A stretch of 64,000 nucleotides of DNA from Aurantimonas aggregata. GTDB taxonomy: Bacteria > Pseudomonadota > Alphaproteobacteria > Rhizobiales > Rhizobiaceae. The translations under genes were made by a program, and so were the position numbers. Below, in pieces: positions 15,345 through 29,001 of the stretch; the first letter of the stretch is position 1; the number at the start of each line of letters is the position of its first letter. Below the pieces are notes generated by a model. That model had not been told where the DNA came from and made no database searches. It saw only the letters and a program-made list of their open reading frames with translations. The stretch is from contig NZ_JAAAMJ010000006.1 in the NCBI RefSeq assembly GCF_010500835.1, forward strand, positions 62,001 through 126,000. Reading direction: 5' to 3'.

Positions 15345-16394
15345 TCAGGCCAGCAGCTGGCTGAAGCGATCGACCTCGGCTTCCTCGGTCGACCAACTGG
15401 TGACCAAACGGACCAGCGTCTCGTTCTCGCCGATCAGCGTGTGCAGGGCATGCGGTGGGTTCCAGTCGTAGAACACCGCGCCTTCCGCCCGCAGACGCTC
15501 CGCCGTGGGCTTCTCCAAGATGGCGAAGCTCTCGTTGGTGTGTGTCTCCCAGGCCTGGCGGGCATGCGGGCTGGCGTCGATGCCGGCGCGCAGCCGGTCG
15601 GCCATGGCGTTGGCATGGGTGGCCATCTCCAGCCACAGCCCGTCCCCGAAATATGCCATGAACTGGGCCGCGACGAAGCGGGTCTTGGAGAACAGCTGGG
15701 CGCCGCGCTTGCGGATATAGGGGAACTGCCGGGCGCGCTCGGGCTCGAAGAACACCACCGCCTCGGCGCACCAGCAGCCGTTCTTCGTCGCCCCGAAGGA
15801 CAGGATGTCGACGCCGCGCTTCCAGGTCATCTCGGCCGGCGACAGGCCCGATGCGATCAGCCCGTTGGCAAAGCGCGCGCCGTCCATGTGCAGCGCCAGG
15901 TCGCGGCCATGGGCGATCCCGGCGATGACCTGGATTTCCTCGGCCGAATAGAGCGTTCCGGCCTCGCCGGGCTGGCTGATCGAGACCGCCATCGGCTGGC
16001 CGGCATGGACGAAGTCCGGCTTGAAGCGGCTGAGTTCGCGCTGCAGGTTGACCGGATCGATGCGGCCGCCGTCCCCGTCGATCGGCGCCATGCGCGCGCC
16101 GTGGGTGAAGAACTCGGGCGCGCCGCACTCGTCCTCGATGACATGCGCCTCGCGATGACAAAGAACGACGCCGCCCGGCCGGTTCACCGCGGCGAAGGCC
16201 AGCGAATTGGCCGCCGTGCCGGTGCCGACGAAGAACACCGCCACCTCACGCTCGAAGATTTCGTTGAAGCGCTGTTCGACCGCACGGTCGAGGGTGCTGG
16301 CGCCGTAGGCGGCGGCCATGCCCCCGCTTTCTGCGGCGATGGCGGCATTGACAGCGGGGTGGGCGCCGGACCAGTTGTCGGAAGCAAATATCAT
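15345..16394 (-). CDS. ltaE: low-specificity L-threonine aldolase
   Basis: 349-aa PLP enzyme that cleaves L-threonine or allo-threonine to glycine and acetaldehyde. PLP contacts are visible: Schiff-base lysine K204 in SFGATKNGC, the ring-stacking block REAHVIEDECGA, D171 in LHMDGARFAN, and the N-terminal GTGTAANSLA phosphate loop. The length equals that of LtaE-type enzymes, and ATG 16394 begins with MIFASDNWSGAHPAV, the usual N-terminus. Monocistronic; it sits between the RMF-like gene and the CsoR-type regulator. Confidence 0.92.
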   Translation of the reverse strand: MIFASDNWSGAHPAVNAAIAAESGGMAAAYGASTLDRAVEQRFNEIFEREVAVFFVGTGTAANSLAFAAVNRPGGVVLCHREAHVIEDECGAPEFFTHGARMAPIDGDGGRIDPVNLQRELSRFKPDFVHAGQPMAVSISQPGEAGTLYSAEEIQVIAGIAHGRDLALHMDGARFANGLIASGLSPAEMTWKRGVDILSFGATKNGCWCAEAVVFFEPERARQFPYIRKRGAQLFSKTRFVAAQFMAYFGDGLWLEMATHANAMADRLRAGIDASPHARQAWETHTNESFAILEKPTAERLRAEGAVFYDWNPPHALHTLIGENETLVRLVTSWSTEEAEVDRFSQLLA

Positions 16395-16462
16395 GGCGCC
16401 GACCTATAATGCAGCGCGGTAAAGGGCAAGCGCCGCCCGCGGGCGGACCGGCGGACGCACCG

Positions 16463-16789
16463 TCAGTCGCGCTCACGCATCGCGGCCCGCAGCACGCGCA
16501 TCACGTCGTCGACGGCGATCTCCACGGTCTTTTCGGATTCGCCACGGTGGGATGCGAAACGAATGCCCTCGGTGACGTGCTGGCCGATGACGATCAGCGA
16601 AAGTTCGCGCAAGGCCGCGGTGATGGCGTTCACCTGCTGGATCTCGTCCAGGCAGTACCGGTCCTCGGCGATCATCGCCTTCAGACCGCGGACCTGGCCT
16701 TCGATGCGGTTCAGGCGCTGCAGGAGAGGCTTCTTTTCCTCGTCGCTCCGCCTGAGCTCGATGTGACTGTCTACAACCGTACTTTCGAT
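16463..16789 (-). CDS. CsoR/FrmR-type metal-sensitive regulator, start codon unusual
   Basis: About 108-aa all-helical DNA-binding repressor of the CsoR/RcnR/FrmR family. The core reads LLQRLNRIEGQVRGLKAMIA and EDRYCLDEIQQVNAITAALR, then IGQHVTEGI. Cys (in RYCLDEI) and His (in GQHVTEG) of the sensor site are kept, but the third ligand position of copper-sensing CsoR is not Cys, so copper sensing is doubtful. No ATG, GTG or TTG occurs in frame between the upstream stop and the conserved core. GGAG at the right distance points to ATC at 16789, a rare start; a CTG further in or a sequencing error is possible. The next in-frame ATG (16675) would cut off the first helix. Targets are unknown; the Mn-catalase gene lies just upstream. 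Confidence 0.75.
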   Translation of the reverse strand: MESTVVDSHIELRRSDEEKKPLLQRLNRIEGQVRGLKAMIAEDRYCLDEIQQVNAITAALRELSLIVIGQHVTEGIRFASHRGESEKTVEIAVDDVMRVLRAAMRERD

Positions 16790-16922
16790 GTCCGTGCTCC
16801 TTCACGCCTTCCCGATCAAGGGAATAGCCGGAAAGGCCGGAGCAGGTGAAGGGCTCTTCACCTGCTCGTGCACAACCTGAAGGGCCCCGCGTGACAGGCG
16901 GGACCCTTCCCTCGACAGATTG

Positions 16923-17777
16923 TTACATCTGCTCCTTCTGGGCGCTGCTGTCCGGACGTGCCGGCCCGAGATCCGGGACGTCGCCGAGCGGCTGGTTCTG
17001 GAACACGGTGAACTCGCCCTTGCCGTCGAGCGAGGGTCCTTCGGTCCAGCGTCCGGCCGGCGGCGGGGAACCGTCTGCCGCGGTGGCGAAGAAGTCGTAA
17101 TTGTGCTCCTGGTTTTCCTTCTCCTGCGGGAAGCTGTTCGGAATAGGCAGGGCGCCGGCGTGACCGCCAAGTTCCTCGATGACCGCGAGCCACTGCTGCT
17201 GATGCATGGTGTCGCGAGCAATCATGAAGTGGAGCATGTCCTTCATGCCGTCGTCATGTGCCGCATTGTAGATGCGGGTCGCCAGCACCCGGCCCGTCGC
17301 CTCGGCCGCGACGTTGCAGTACATGTCGGCCGCGAGGTTGCCGCTGGCGTAGATGTGCGACATGTCGAACGGCACGCCGTCGGCATTGGCCGGATAGGCC
17401 GACATGCCGGTCGACAGGATGTGCCGCTGCAGCATGCCCTCGATGACGTGGCGCGGATTCTCGCCGCCCATCACGGCGCCGACGATATTGTCGGCCGCCC
17501 CGGCTTCCTGCAGGCTGGCAGGGGCTTTCTCGAGGTTCAGCGCGACGGCGGTCGCCAGCATCTCGATATGCCCCATTTCCTCGGTCGCGGTATGCAGGAG
17601 CATGTCGCGGTATTTGGGGTTCCGGCCGCGGGCGCCCCATGCCTGGAAGAAATACTGCATGGCGACGCGGATTTCGCCTTCGACGCCGCCGATGGCCTGC
17701 TGGAGCATGCGGGCAAAGGCGGGGTCTGGCGTTGTGACCTTGACGGGGTACTGCAGACGCTTGTCATGATAGAGCAT
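16923..17777 (-). CDS. manganese catalase
   Basis: 284-aa di-manganese (non-heme) catalase of the ferritin-like superfamily, removing hydrogen peroxide. The metal-ligand helices are visible: EGE (33-35) in GVEGEIRVAMQYFFQ, EEMGH (66-70) in HTATEEMGHIEML, and the distal helix with IARDTMHQQQWLAVIEEL. The Pro-rich tail after about residue 230 is common in this family. Start ATG 17777 is chosen because LYHDKRLQYPVKV is the conserved N-terminus and GGGA lies upstream. It points toward the CsoR-type regulator. Confidence 0.9.
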   Translation of the reverse strand: MLYHDKRLQYPVKVTTPDPAFARMLQQAIGGVEGEIRVAMQYFFQAWGARGRNPKYRDMLLHTATEEMGHIEMLATAVALNLEKAPASLQEAGAADNIVGAVMGGENPRHVIEGMLQRHILSTGMSAYPANADGVPFDMSHIYASGNLAADMYCNVAAEATGRVLATRIYNAAHDDGMKDMLHFMIARDTMHQQQWLAVIEELGGHAGALPIPNSFPQEKENQEHNYDFFATAADGSPPPAGRWTEGPSLDGKGEFTVFQNQPLGDVPDLGPARPDSSAQKEQM

Positions 17778-18259
17778 AGCTGGTGTCCCTTTGTTCATCA
17801 GGAGCCTGCCGCCGTCCTTGAGACGCGGCTTCCACGATACTCTGGGCGAGTATGTTCTCCTGCTGGCCGAACGGCTCACGAGCGGTGTAGGTTCAGGGCC
17901 GATGGATCGAATTTCGTGACCCGGCTATCGGATGCGGCCAAGCCTGGCTGCCAAAGCCTCAGAAACCAGCGCATTACCCGCGGTCTTGTTCCGCGACCGC
18001 AGTTCTGTCATATTGCCGAGGATAGGACAGTAGCACTGCCATAAAATGGGCAGCACAGGCGGATCGGCGCAGGGCATCGCCGAAAAGACGCGGCCGGGTT
18101 CTATCCTTGACACGGACGGCCATGCGAAAAGGCCGATAATATGGCGAACGATGTTCGGCAGCCTGAGCGCGGCCCCGGGACGATGCGTCCCGAGCCGCCG
18201 CTGGTGCCGGACGCAACCGCGCGGCCGGTTCTGGCTGCGCGACGACGGGAGACGACGCG
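17778..18259. other. 480-bp intergenic region upstream of gltB
   Basis: No convincing gene. It carries the divergent promoters of Mn-catalase (minus) and gltB (plus). TTGACA at 18107-18112 has a GATAAT-like box 22 bp away, too far for a normal promoter, so the gltB promoter is not identified. Confidence 0.4.
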
Positions 18260-22984
<4,725 letters not shown>

Positions 22985-23074
22985 CGGCCGACGTTTGCCT
23001 TCTGCCCCCGGGTCCAGGATCGTTCGCCCGGGACGGGGGCGGGAGACTGCATTGATTGGCGGGGAGGTGGCTCG

Positions 23075-23344
23075 ATGGCGACCAGGCAAGAGATGGAGAA
23101 GGAAGTCAGCGTCTTTCGGGACGGAGGGCGTCAGGCTGTCCGGATACCGGAGGAGTTCGAGATCGCTTCTGATCGCGTGATGGTGTCCCGGCAGGCTGAC
23201 GGATCGCTGCTGCTTCGTCCCACCCACAGTCGGATGTCGCTCGTCGAGGCGCTGGACTGGATGAAAGAGCAGGGCCCGCTCGAGGACTTTCCGGGCGATC
23301 CGGGCGACGAGGGAATGCTGGCGCTGGATGACGTCAAGCTTTGA
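23075..23344 (+). CDS. vapB: VapB-type antitoxin
   Basis: 89 aa. The N-terminal half fits an AbrB/MazE-like swapped-hairpin DNA-binding domain (FRDGGRQAVRIPEEFEI), as in VapB antitoxins, followed by a toxin-binding C-terminal tail (LDWMKEQGPLEDFPGD). GGGGAGG lies 6-7 bp before ATG 23075. Its stop TGA overlaps the toxin's TTG start by 4 bp, the classic arrangement for translational coupling and autoregulation by the pair. Confidence 0.88.
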   Translation: MATRQEMEKEVSVFRDGGRQAVRIPEEFEIASDRVMVSRQADGSLLLRPTHSRMSLVEALDWMKEQGPLEDFPGDPGDEGMLALDDVKL

Positions 23345-23742
23345 CGCGGTTCCTGCTGGATACGAACATCATCTCCGATGTCTTCCGCAACCCAGGAGGC
23401 CGGGTTGATAATGCGCTGCGGGAACGTCAGAACGCGGGGATAGGGACCAGCCTGATCGTGGTGGGAGAAATTCTGTACGGGCTGAAGAAGAACCAGAACA
23501 TGCGTGGCCTGCAGCGGTTCGAAGTGTTCATGCGGTCCATTTCGGTATGGGCGCTGGAGCCGCCGGTCGCGACGATCTACGGGGAAGTCAGGAATGCCTG
23601 CGAACGTATGGGCAAGAGCGTGGGGCCAAACGATCTGTGGATCGCCGCGCACGCTGTCGCCCTCGACGCGACCCTGGTCACCGACGACAGAGCCTTCGAG
23701 CACATCTCGGCTCTGACTGTTGAAAATTGGTTGCGCGCCTAG
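23341..23742 (+). CDS. vapC: VapC-type PIN-domain toxin
   Basis: 133-aa Mg2+-dependent endoribonuclease of the PIN family. All four conserved acidic residues are present: D7 (LLDTNIISD), E43 (VVGEILYGL), D98 (NDLWIAA) and D116 (VTDDRAF), so it should be active. VapC toxins usually cut tRNA or rRNA. The start is TTG 23341, inside the antitoxin stop. The pair lies between gltB and gltD in the same direction. Confidence 0.9.
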   Translation: MTRFLLDTNIISDVFRNPGGRVDNALRERQNAGIGTSLIVVGEILYGLKKNQNMRGLQRFEVFMRSISVWALEPPVATIYGEVRNACERMGKSVGPNDLWIAAHAVALDATLVTDDRAFEHISALTVENWLRA

Positions 23743-23765
23743 GCGCCCGAAAAATTGAGAAGAAT

Positions 23766-25220
23766 ATGGGTAAGGTAACCGGATTTCTCGAGATCGACCG
23801 GCAGACGCACAAGTACCAGCCGGCGTCCGACCGCATCCGGCATTTTCGCGAGTTCACGCTGCCGATGTCCGACGAGGAAGTCGGCAAGCAGTCGGCGCGG
23901 TGCATGGATTGCGGCATTCCCTATTGTCATGGGCCGACCGGCTGTCCGGTCCACAACCAGATCCCGGACTGGAACGATCTCGTCTATTCCGGCGACTGGG
24001 AGGGCGCGGCACGCAACCTGCACTCGACCAACAACTTCCCCGAATTCACCGGCCGCATCTGCCCGGCGCCGTGCGAGGAAGCCTGCACGCTGAATCTCGA
24101 GGACGCGCCGGTGGCGATCAAGACGATCGAGCAGGCGATTGCCGACAAGGCCTACCAGCTCGGCCTGATCAAGCCGCAGCCGCCGAAGCAGAAGACCGGC
24201 AAGCGCGTCGCCGTCATCGGCTCGGGTCCCGCCGGCATGGCGGCGGCCCAGCAGCTCGGCCGCGCCGGCCACGACGTCCATCTGTTCGAGCGGGAGTCGC
24301 GCCCGGGCGGCCTGATGCGCTACGGCATTCCCGACTTCAAGATGGAGAAGCACTGGATCGACAAGCGCGTCGAGCAGATGCAGGGCGAGGGCGTGACGTT
24401 CTTCTGCGGCGTCAATGTCGGCGTCGACCGCAAGCTCACCGACATCGCGGCCGAATACGACGCCGTGCTCTATTGCGGCGGCTCCGAGCAGCCGCGCGAG
24501 GCGGGTATCCCGCGCAACGGCCTCGGCGGCATCTACGACGCCATGCCCTATCTCGTGCAGCAGAACCGCCGGGTCGGCCGCGAGCCGATCGGCAGCGTCG
24601 GCTGGCCGTCTGAGGAGATATGGGCCGGCGGCAAGCATGTCGTGGTCGTGGGCGGCGGCGACACCGCTTCGGACTGCGTCGGCACCGCCTTCCGGCAGGG
24701 CGCCGTCAAGGTCACCCAGCTCGACATCCGGCCGCAGCCGCCGAAGACCGAGAACAAGCTGGAAGTCTGGCCCTACTGGGCGACCAAGATGCGAACGTCG
24801 TCGAGCCAGGCCGAAGGCGCCATCCGGGAATTCCAGATCGCCACGCTGGAGTTCGTCGGTGAAGACGGGGTGCTGACCGGCGTTCGCTGCGCCGAGGTCG
24901 ACGAGGCCCGCAAGCCGATCCCGGGCACGGACTTCATCATCAAGGCCGATCTCGCCTTCATCGCCATCGGCTTTGCCGGGCCGATCGCCGACGGTTTCCT
25001 CAAGGATGCCGGCGAAGCGCTCGCGACGAAGACCGATCGGCGCGGCAATGTCTCGATTGCCGCCGACGACCAGACCTATCTCACCTCGGTCGAGAAGCTC
25101 TACACGGCAGGCGACGTCCGCCGCGGCCAGTCGCTGGTGGTCTGGGCGATCCGCGAAGGGCGCCAGGCGGCGCGGGCGATCGATCTCGACCTGATGGGCA
25201 CCACGACACTGCCGCGCTGA
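23766..25220 (+). CDS. gltD: glutamate synthase small subunit
   Basis: 484-aa beta subunit of NADPH-GOGAT; it passes electrons from NADPH to GltB. The N-terminal 4Fe-4S cysteines are C46, C49, C54 and C60 ([15 protein letters not shown]), followed by [12 protein letters not shown]. The FAD-binding [13 protein letters not shown] (about 158) and the NADPH-binding GGGDTASDC motif complete the fold. ATG 23766 is chosen for the conserved [13 protein letters not shown]. It starts 23 bp after the VapC stop, so translation may depend on read-through from the TA pair. Confidence 0.97.
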   Translation: MGKVTGFLEIDRQTHKYQPASDRIRHFREFTLPMSDEEVGKQSARCMDCGIPYCHGPTGCPVHNQIPDWNDLVYSGDWEGAARNLHSTNNFPEFTGRICPAPCEEACTLNLEDAPVAIKTIEQAIADKAYQLGLIKPQPPKQKTGKRVAVIGSGPAGMAAAQQLGRAGHDVHLFERESRPGGLMRYGIPDFKMEKHWIDKRVEQMQGEGVTFFCGVNVGVDRKLTDIAAEYDAVLYCGGSEQPREAGIPRNGLGGIYDAMPYLVQQNRRVGREPIGSVGWPSEEIWAGGKHVVVVGGGDTASDCVGTAFRQGAVKVTQLDIRPQPPKTENKLEVWPYWATKMRTSSSQAEGAIREFQIATLEFVGEDGVLTGVRCAEVDEARKPIPGTDFIIKADLAFIAIGFAGPIADGFLKDAGEALATKTDRRGNVSIAADDQTYLTSVEKLYTAGDVRRGQSLVVWAIREGRQAARAIDLDLMGTTTLPR

Positions 25221-25238
25221 CGATCGCGCCCGGTCGGC

Positions 25239-26621
25239 CTATTCCGGCCGGGCCGCGTCGTTCTGGCGGCTCCAGTCCTCGATGATCGCATCGAGGATCG
25301 TCGGCATTTCGTCGGGCGGCACTATGCCTTCCGATTCCCGCACGCTCTGCAGGCTGACCGACCCGCGCGAGACGATGGGCGGCCCGCTGGGCGTCACGGC
25401 CGCGCTCTTCTCGCTCCAGGCGAAATCGTCGGCGCGGCCTTCGGTGCCGCCGGTGCCGCCGCCATTGATCACCAGCCGCTCGCGCGGCGACGGCTCCAGC
25501 GAGAAGCCGCTGGCTGATCCGGTCCCGAGCAGCGTGTCGGGACCGTCGAGGGAGGGGTCGTCGATCGAGACCGGCGCCGCCTGCAGGGCATTTGCGGCAT
25601 TGCCGATCGGCGGCAGCTGGATCGTCGGCAACTGGTCGGGGCCGAGCGTGAACGCACCCGTCGCCGCGAGCGTCGTCCCGAGCAGCCGGTTGATCGCCCG
25701 TTCGGCGAAGAAGGCGAGCTTGTCCTCGCCGGCATTGCTCATCGTGATGCCGTCGGAGTTGCGCAGCTGCGTCGTCTGGCCGTTGACGCCGGGACCGGAA
25801 TAGACGAACGCACCATTGGCGTCGACGAACCCGTCCCAGATGTCGACATACTCGCCGGAGACGCTCGATGCGGCCTTGCGGTAGAGGTCGTTGAGGAAGA
25901 CCATGTCCTCGCTCATCCGGTCGAACTTGAAGGCCGGCATGCCCACCCAGACCAGCGGAATGCCGCGGCTCTTGGTCGCCTCGGTGATCTCGCCGATGCG
26001 TTGCTCGTAGTTCTTCACCCATTCCTCGGAGCGCGAGGGAAAGGACTGCGAGCCGACGGCCATCGGCTGGCGGTCGTTGGAGCCGAGCATCATCACCAGG
26101 ACGGCAGGCTTGGCCTCGTCGAGGATCGGGCCGAGCTTTTCCGTCCAGTCATAGTGATCTTCGCGGACGAGGCCGGACGAGCCGTCCGTCCGGGCCTCGA
26201 TCACGATCATCTCGTTGTCGGCGTAGAGATTGGAGAGCCCGTCCGCCAGTGATGCGGCGAGGAAATCGCCGGCGACGAGGACCGTCTTGGCATCCTCGTT
26301 CTTGGACGTCGGCGCCACGGCGGCCGCGGCGGCGCTCTGCTGCTGGCCGGATGGCTTCGGCCGGGCCGCCTGGGTGCGCTGCTTCTTCTGCCGGGCCGGC
26401 CTCGTCGCCCGGACCTTCTTCTTGCGTACCACCGGCTTGCGGACGGCAGGCCGTTGCGGCGCGGCCTGCTGCCCGCCGCCGAAGAGCATCTCGAGCACCG
26501 TACGGGGCCGCTGCTGCGCCTCGGCGGTGAAGCCCGTCACAAGGACGGCGAAGGCGGCCAGCAGAGCGACGAGGGCCGTCCGAATGGGCCGGGCACTTGC
26601 GCTGCGTTCTGCTGCCGCCAT
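25239..26621 (-). CDS. DUF459 SGNH-type hydrolase, periplasmic
   Basis: 460 aa. A signal-like N-terminal helix (about 14-34) is followed by a Lys/Arg/Ala-rich linker, then an SGNH (GDSL-like) domain: [14 protein letters not shown] (block I, with D in place of the usual GDS), [11 protein letters not shown] (block III) and [13 protein letters not shown] (C-terminal block). Such proteins act on acyl or acetyl groups of cell-wall or surface polymers. The tail after about 330 is Pro/Gly-rich. Same direction as the lytic transglycosylase gene upstream, with a 21-bp gap. Confidence 0.8.
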   Translation of the reverse strand: MAAAERSASARPIRTALVALLAAFAVLVTGFTAEAQQRPRTVLEMLFGGGQQAAPQRPAVRKPVVRKKKVRATRPARQKKQRTQAARPKPSGQQQSAAAAAVAPTSKNEDAKTVLVAGDFLAASLADGLSNLYADNEMIVIEARTDGSSGLVREDHYDWTEKLGPILDEAKPAVLVMMLGSNDRQPMAVGSQSFPSRSEEWVKNYEQRIGEITEATKSRGIPLVWVGMPAFKFDRMSEDMVFLNDLYRKAASSVSGEYVDIWDGFVDANGAFVYSGPGVNGQTTQLRNSDGITMSNAGEDKLAFFAERAINRLLGTTLAATGAFTLGPDQLPTIQLPPIGNAANALQAAPVSIDDPSLDGPDTLLGTGSASGFSLEPSPRERLVINGGGTGGTEGRADDFAWSEKSAAVTPSGPPIVSRGSVSLQSVRESEGIVPPDEMPTILDAIIEDWSRQNDAARPE

Positions 26622-26642
26622 CCGATGATGTCTCCGTTCCGC

Positions 26643-27872
26643 TTAGTTCCGTCGCAGGAAGTCGAGAAGCGCCTTCGACGCGTTGCCGTCCTGTGCGAGG
26701 CCGGCATTACCCTGCAGTGCCATGATGGCGGTTTTCGAGCCATCGCCGATCTTACCATCGATCTTGCCGTCATACAGCCCGCGCGAGGCGAGGTGCTTCT
26801 GGAGCTCGTAGCGCTCCTGCGTCGACAGCGGCGTGTAGCCGCGCGGCCAGTCGCGCTGTGGGCCGCCATAGCCGGCGATCCGGTCGGCGAGCAGGCCGAC
26901 GCCCAGGGCGTACGTGTCGGCATTGTTGTAGTTCTTCAGCACGAAGAAGTTCTTGGTCATCAGGAAGGCCGGGCCGTTGTCGCCGGCAAGCCGGACCAGG
27001 TTGGCGCGGTCCGACGGATAGGCAAAGCCCGATCCGCTCGGCCGCTGGAAGCCGAGGCCCTGCCACTGCGCCAGGCTGCGGTTGTCCCGCTCGAGCTTCC
27101 CACGGTACTGTGCCGGCACATTGACCTCGTAGCCCCAGGTCTTGCCGCTCTCCCATCCGTTCTTGCGCAGGAGGTTGGCGGCCGTCGCCAGCGCGTCCGG
27201 CACCGATTCCCAGATATTGGCGTGGCCGTCGCCGTCCATGTCGGCGGCATAGGCCTGGTAGCTGGTCGGGATGAACTGCGTGTGGCCCATCGCGCCGGCC
27301 CATGAGCTGGTCAGCTTGTTCGGCGCGACATGGCCTGCCTGGGCGATCTTCAGGGCTGCGATCAGCTGCTGGCGGGCAAACTTCGCCCGGCGTCCGTCCT
27401 GATAGGCAAGCGTCGCCAGCGACCGCGGCAGGCTCTTCATCACGCCCTCGCGGCTGAGGGCTGCACCGTAATTGGTCTCCATCGACCAGATCGCCAGAAG
27501 GATGTGGCGGTCGACGCCGAAGCGCTTCTCGATGCGGTCGAGCCAGCTGGCGTATTTCACCGCCATGGCGCGCCCCTCGGCGACGGACTCGTCGTTGACG
27601 CGGTTGTCGATATAGTCCCAGACCTTGGCCTTGAACTCCGGCTGGTAGGCGGCCTTCTGCAGGACCTCGGGGTCAGGGCTGGTGACGCCCGCAAAGGCTG
27701 CGCGGTAGACGTTGCGGCTGACGCCGTTGCTCGCCGCCACGCCCTCGAACTGCTGGATCCAGCGCTGGAAGCCGGCGTCGGCCGCGGCGGGCAGGGCGAA
27801 GGAGGTCGCGATGATCATCGCGACGAGAGCCGAGCCGAGACGGGTCATCCGGGATGCGGTCGATCGTTGCAT
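26643..27872 (-). CDS. lytic murein transglycosylase, MltB type with peptidoglycan-binding domain
   Basis: 409-aa periplasmic enzyme cleaving the glycan strand to 1,6-anhydro-muramyl products. N-terminal signal peptide (SALVAMIIATSFALPAAADA), SLT family-2 domain (about 38-330) with MTNYG-type METNYGAALSREGVM (catalytic Glu) and GAMGHTQFIPTSYQAYA, then a PG_binding_1 domain (about 350-409). ATG 27872 is chosen because GAGGAG lies about 10 bp upstream; earlier in-frame ATGs at 27881 and 27899 exist. A near-CtrA box sits upstream (27930-27944). Confidence 0.88.
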   Translation of the reverse strand: MQRSTASRMTRLGSALVAMIIATSFALPAAADAGFQRWIQQFEGVAASNGVSRNVYRAAFAGVTSPDPEVLQKAAYQPEFKAKVWDYIDNRVNDESVAEGRAMAVKYASWLDRIEKRFGVDRHILLAIWSMETNYGAALSREGVMKSLPRSLATLAYQDGRRAKFARQQLIAALKIAQAGHVAPNKLTSSWAGAMGHTQFIPTSYQAYAADMDGDGHANIWESVPDALATAANLLRKNGWESGKTWGYEVNVPAQYRGKLERDNRSLAQWQGLGFQRPSGSGFAYPSDRANLVRLAGDNGPAFLMTKNFFVLKNYNNADTYALGVGLLADRIAGYGGPQRDWPRGYTPLSTQERYELQKHLASRGLYDGKIDGKIGDGSKTAIMALQGNAGLAQDGNASKALLDFLRRN

Positions 27873-28089
27873 GGCAGGCATTCTCCTCGATAAGTCCATG
27901 GAAAGACCGGAACGCTACAGGTCGCGTGGTTAAGAAGCCGTTTACCAATCCCTGTGCACCGAGCGGGGACGAGGGCTGGCATTCCTTCAATGTTTCGCTA
28001 TTTCACGGCGAAAGCACGGCGCCGGGAAGTCTCGGCGCAGCCGCGGCGTGTTATCGCCTGCGTTTGAGGGGAAACATCCGAGGATGGTG

Positions 28090-28983
28090 ATGAAGAAAGT
28101 CAGAAAGGCCGTATTCCCGGTAGCCGGGCTCGGCACGCGGTTTTTGCCGGCCACCAAGGCGATTCCAAAGGAGATGCTGACGGTCGTCGACCGTCCGGTG
28201 ATCCAGTACGTGGTCGACGAGGCATGGGAAGCCGGCATCGAACATCTGATCTTCGTCACGGGTCGTAACAAGGCTGTTATCGAGGACTATTTCGACATCC
28301 AGGTCGAATTGTCGGCGACGCTCGCCGAGCGCGGCAAGAAGATGGAGCTGCAGCTTCTCGACGATCTGCAGCCGAAACCCGGCACCTCCAGCTTCACCCG
28401 CCAGCAGGCGCCGCTGGGTCTCGGCCACGCCGTCTGGTGCGCTCGCGAACTGGTCGGCAACGAGCCTTTTGCCCTGCTCCTGCCGGACATGATCATGCAG
28501 GCCGAGAAGGGCTGCCTGTCGGAGATGGTCGAACTCTACGAGGCCACCGGCGGCAACGTCATCTCGGTCGAGCAGTGCGATCCGCAGGAAACGCACAAAT
28601 ACGGCATCGTCGGCAGGGGCGACGACGTCGGCACGGGCTTCCGGGTCACCGGCATGGTCGAGAAGCCGAAGCCGGAGGAAGCCCCGTCGAACTATTCGAT
28701 TTCCGGCCGCTACATCCTCCAGCCGGAGATCTTCGACATCCTGTCGACGCAGGAGCGCGGTGCCGGCAACGAGATCCAGCTGACCGACGCGATGCTCAAG
28801 CTCGCCGACCAGCAGGATTTTTCCGCCTACCACTTCACCGGGCGGACCTTCGACTGCGGCTCCAAGGAAGGCTTCATCGAGGCGAACGTCGCCTTCGCGC
28901 TCTGGCGCCCGGATATCCGCGAGAAGGTCATCGGCAATATCGGCCGCCTGCTGCGGACGGTGGAACCGGCCGATTTCGACTAG
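28090..28983 (+). CDS. galU: UTP--glucose-1-phosphate uridylyltransferase
   Basis: 297 aa (GalU/ExoN). It makes UDP-glucose from glucose-1-phosphate and UTP for exopolysaccharide, LPS and cyclic glucans. The nucleotide-binding N-terminus [19 protein letters not shown] is complete, and LPLGHAV-like [13 protein letters not shown] and [14 protein letters not shown] follow. ATG 28090 is set by the GAGG 6-9 bp before it; ATG 28084 two codons upstream is the alternative. Divergent from the lytic transglycosylase, convergent with the beta-barrel gene. Confidence 0.95.
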   Translation: MKKVRKAVFPVAGLGTRFLPATKAIPKEMLTVVDRPVIQYVVDEAWEAGIEHLIFVTGRNKAVIEDYFDIQVELSATLAERGKKMELQLLDDLQPKPGTSSFTRQQAPLGLGHAVWCARELVGNEPFALLLPDMIMQAEKGCLSEMVELYEATGGNVISVEQCDPQETHKYGIVGRGDDVGTGFRVTGMVEKPKPEEAPSNYSISGRYILQPEIFDILSTQERGAGNEIQLTDAMLKLADQQDFSAYHFTGRTFDCGSKEGFIEANVAFALWRPDIREKVIGNIGRLLRTVEPADFD

Positions 28984-29001
28984 GGTTTGACGCGGCGCGG
29001 C

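Noticed and set aside
18107-18140. TTGACA and GATAAT boxes as the gltB promoter
   Set aside because: The spacer is 22 bp, too long for a sigma-70 promoter.
25221-25260. GC-rich inverted repeat after gltD
   Set aside because: Stem overlaps the stop of the convergent gene and no T tract follows; it is not a clear terminator.
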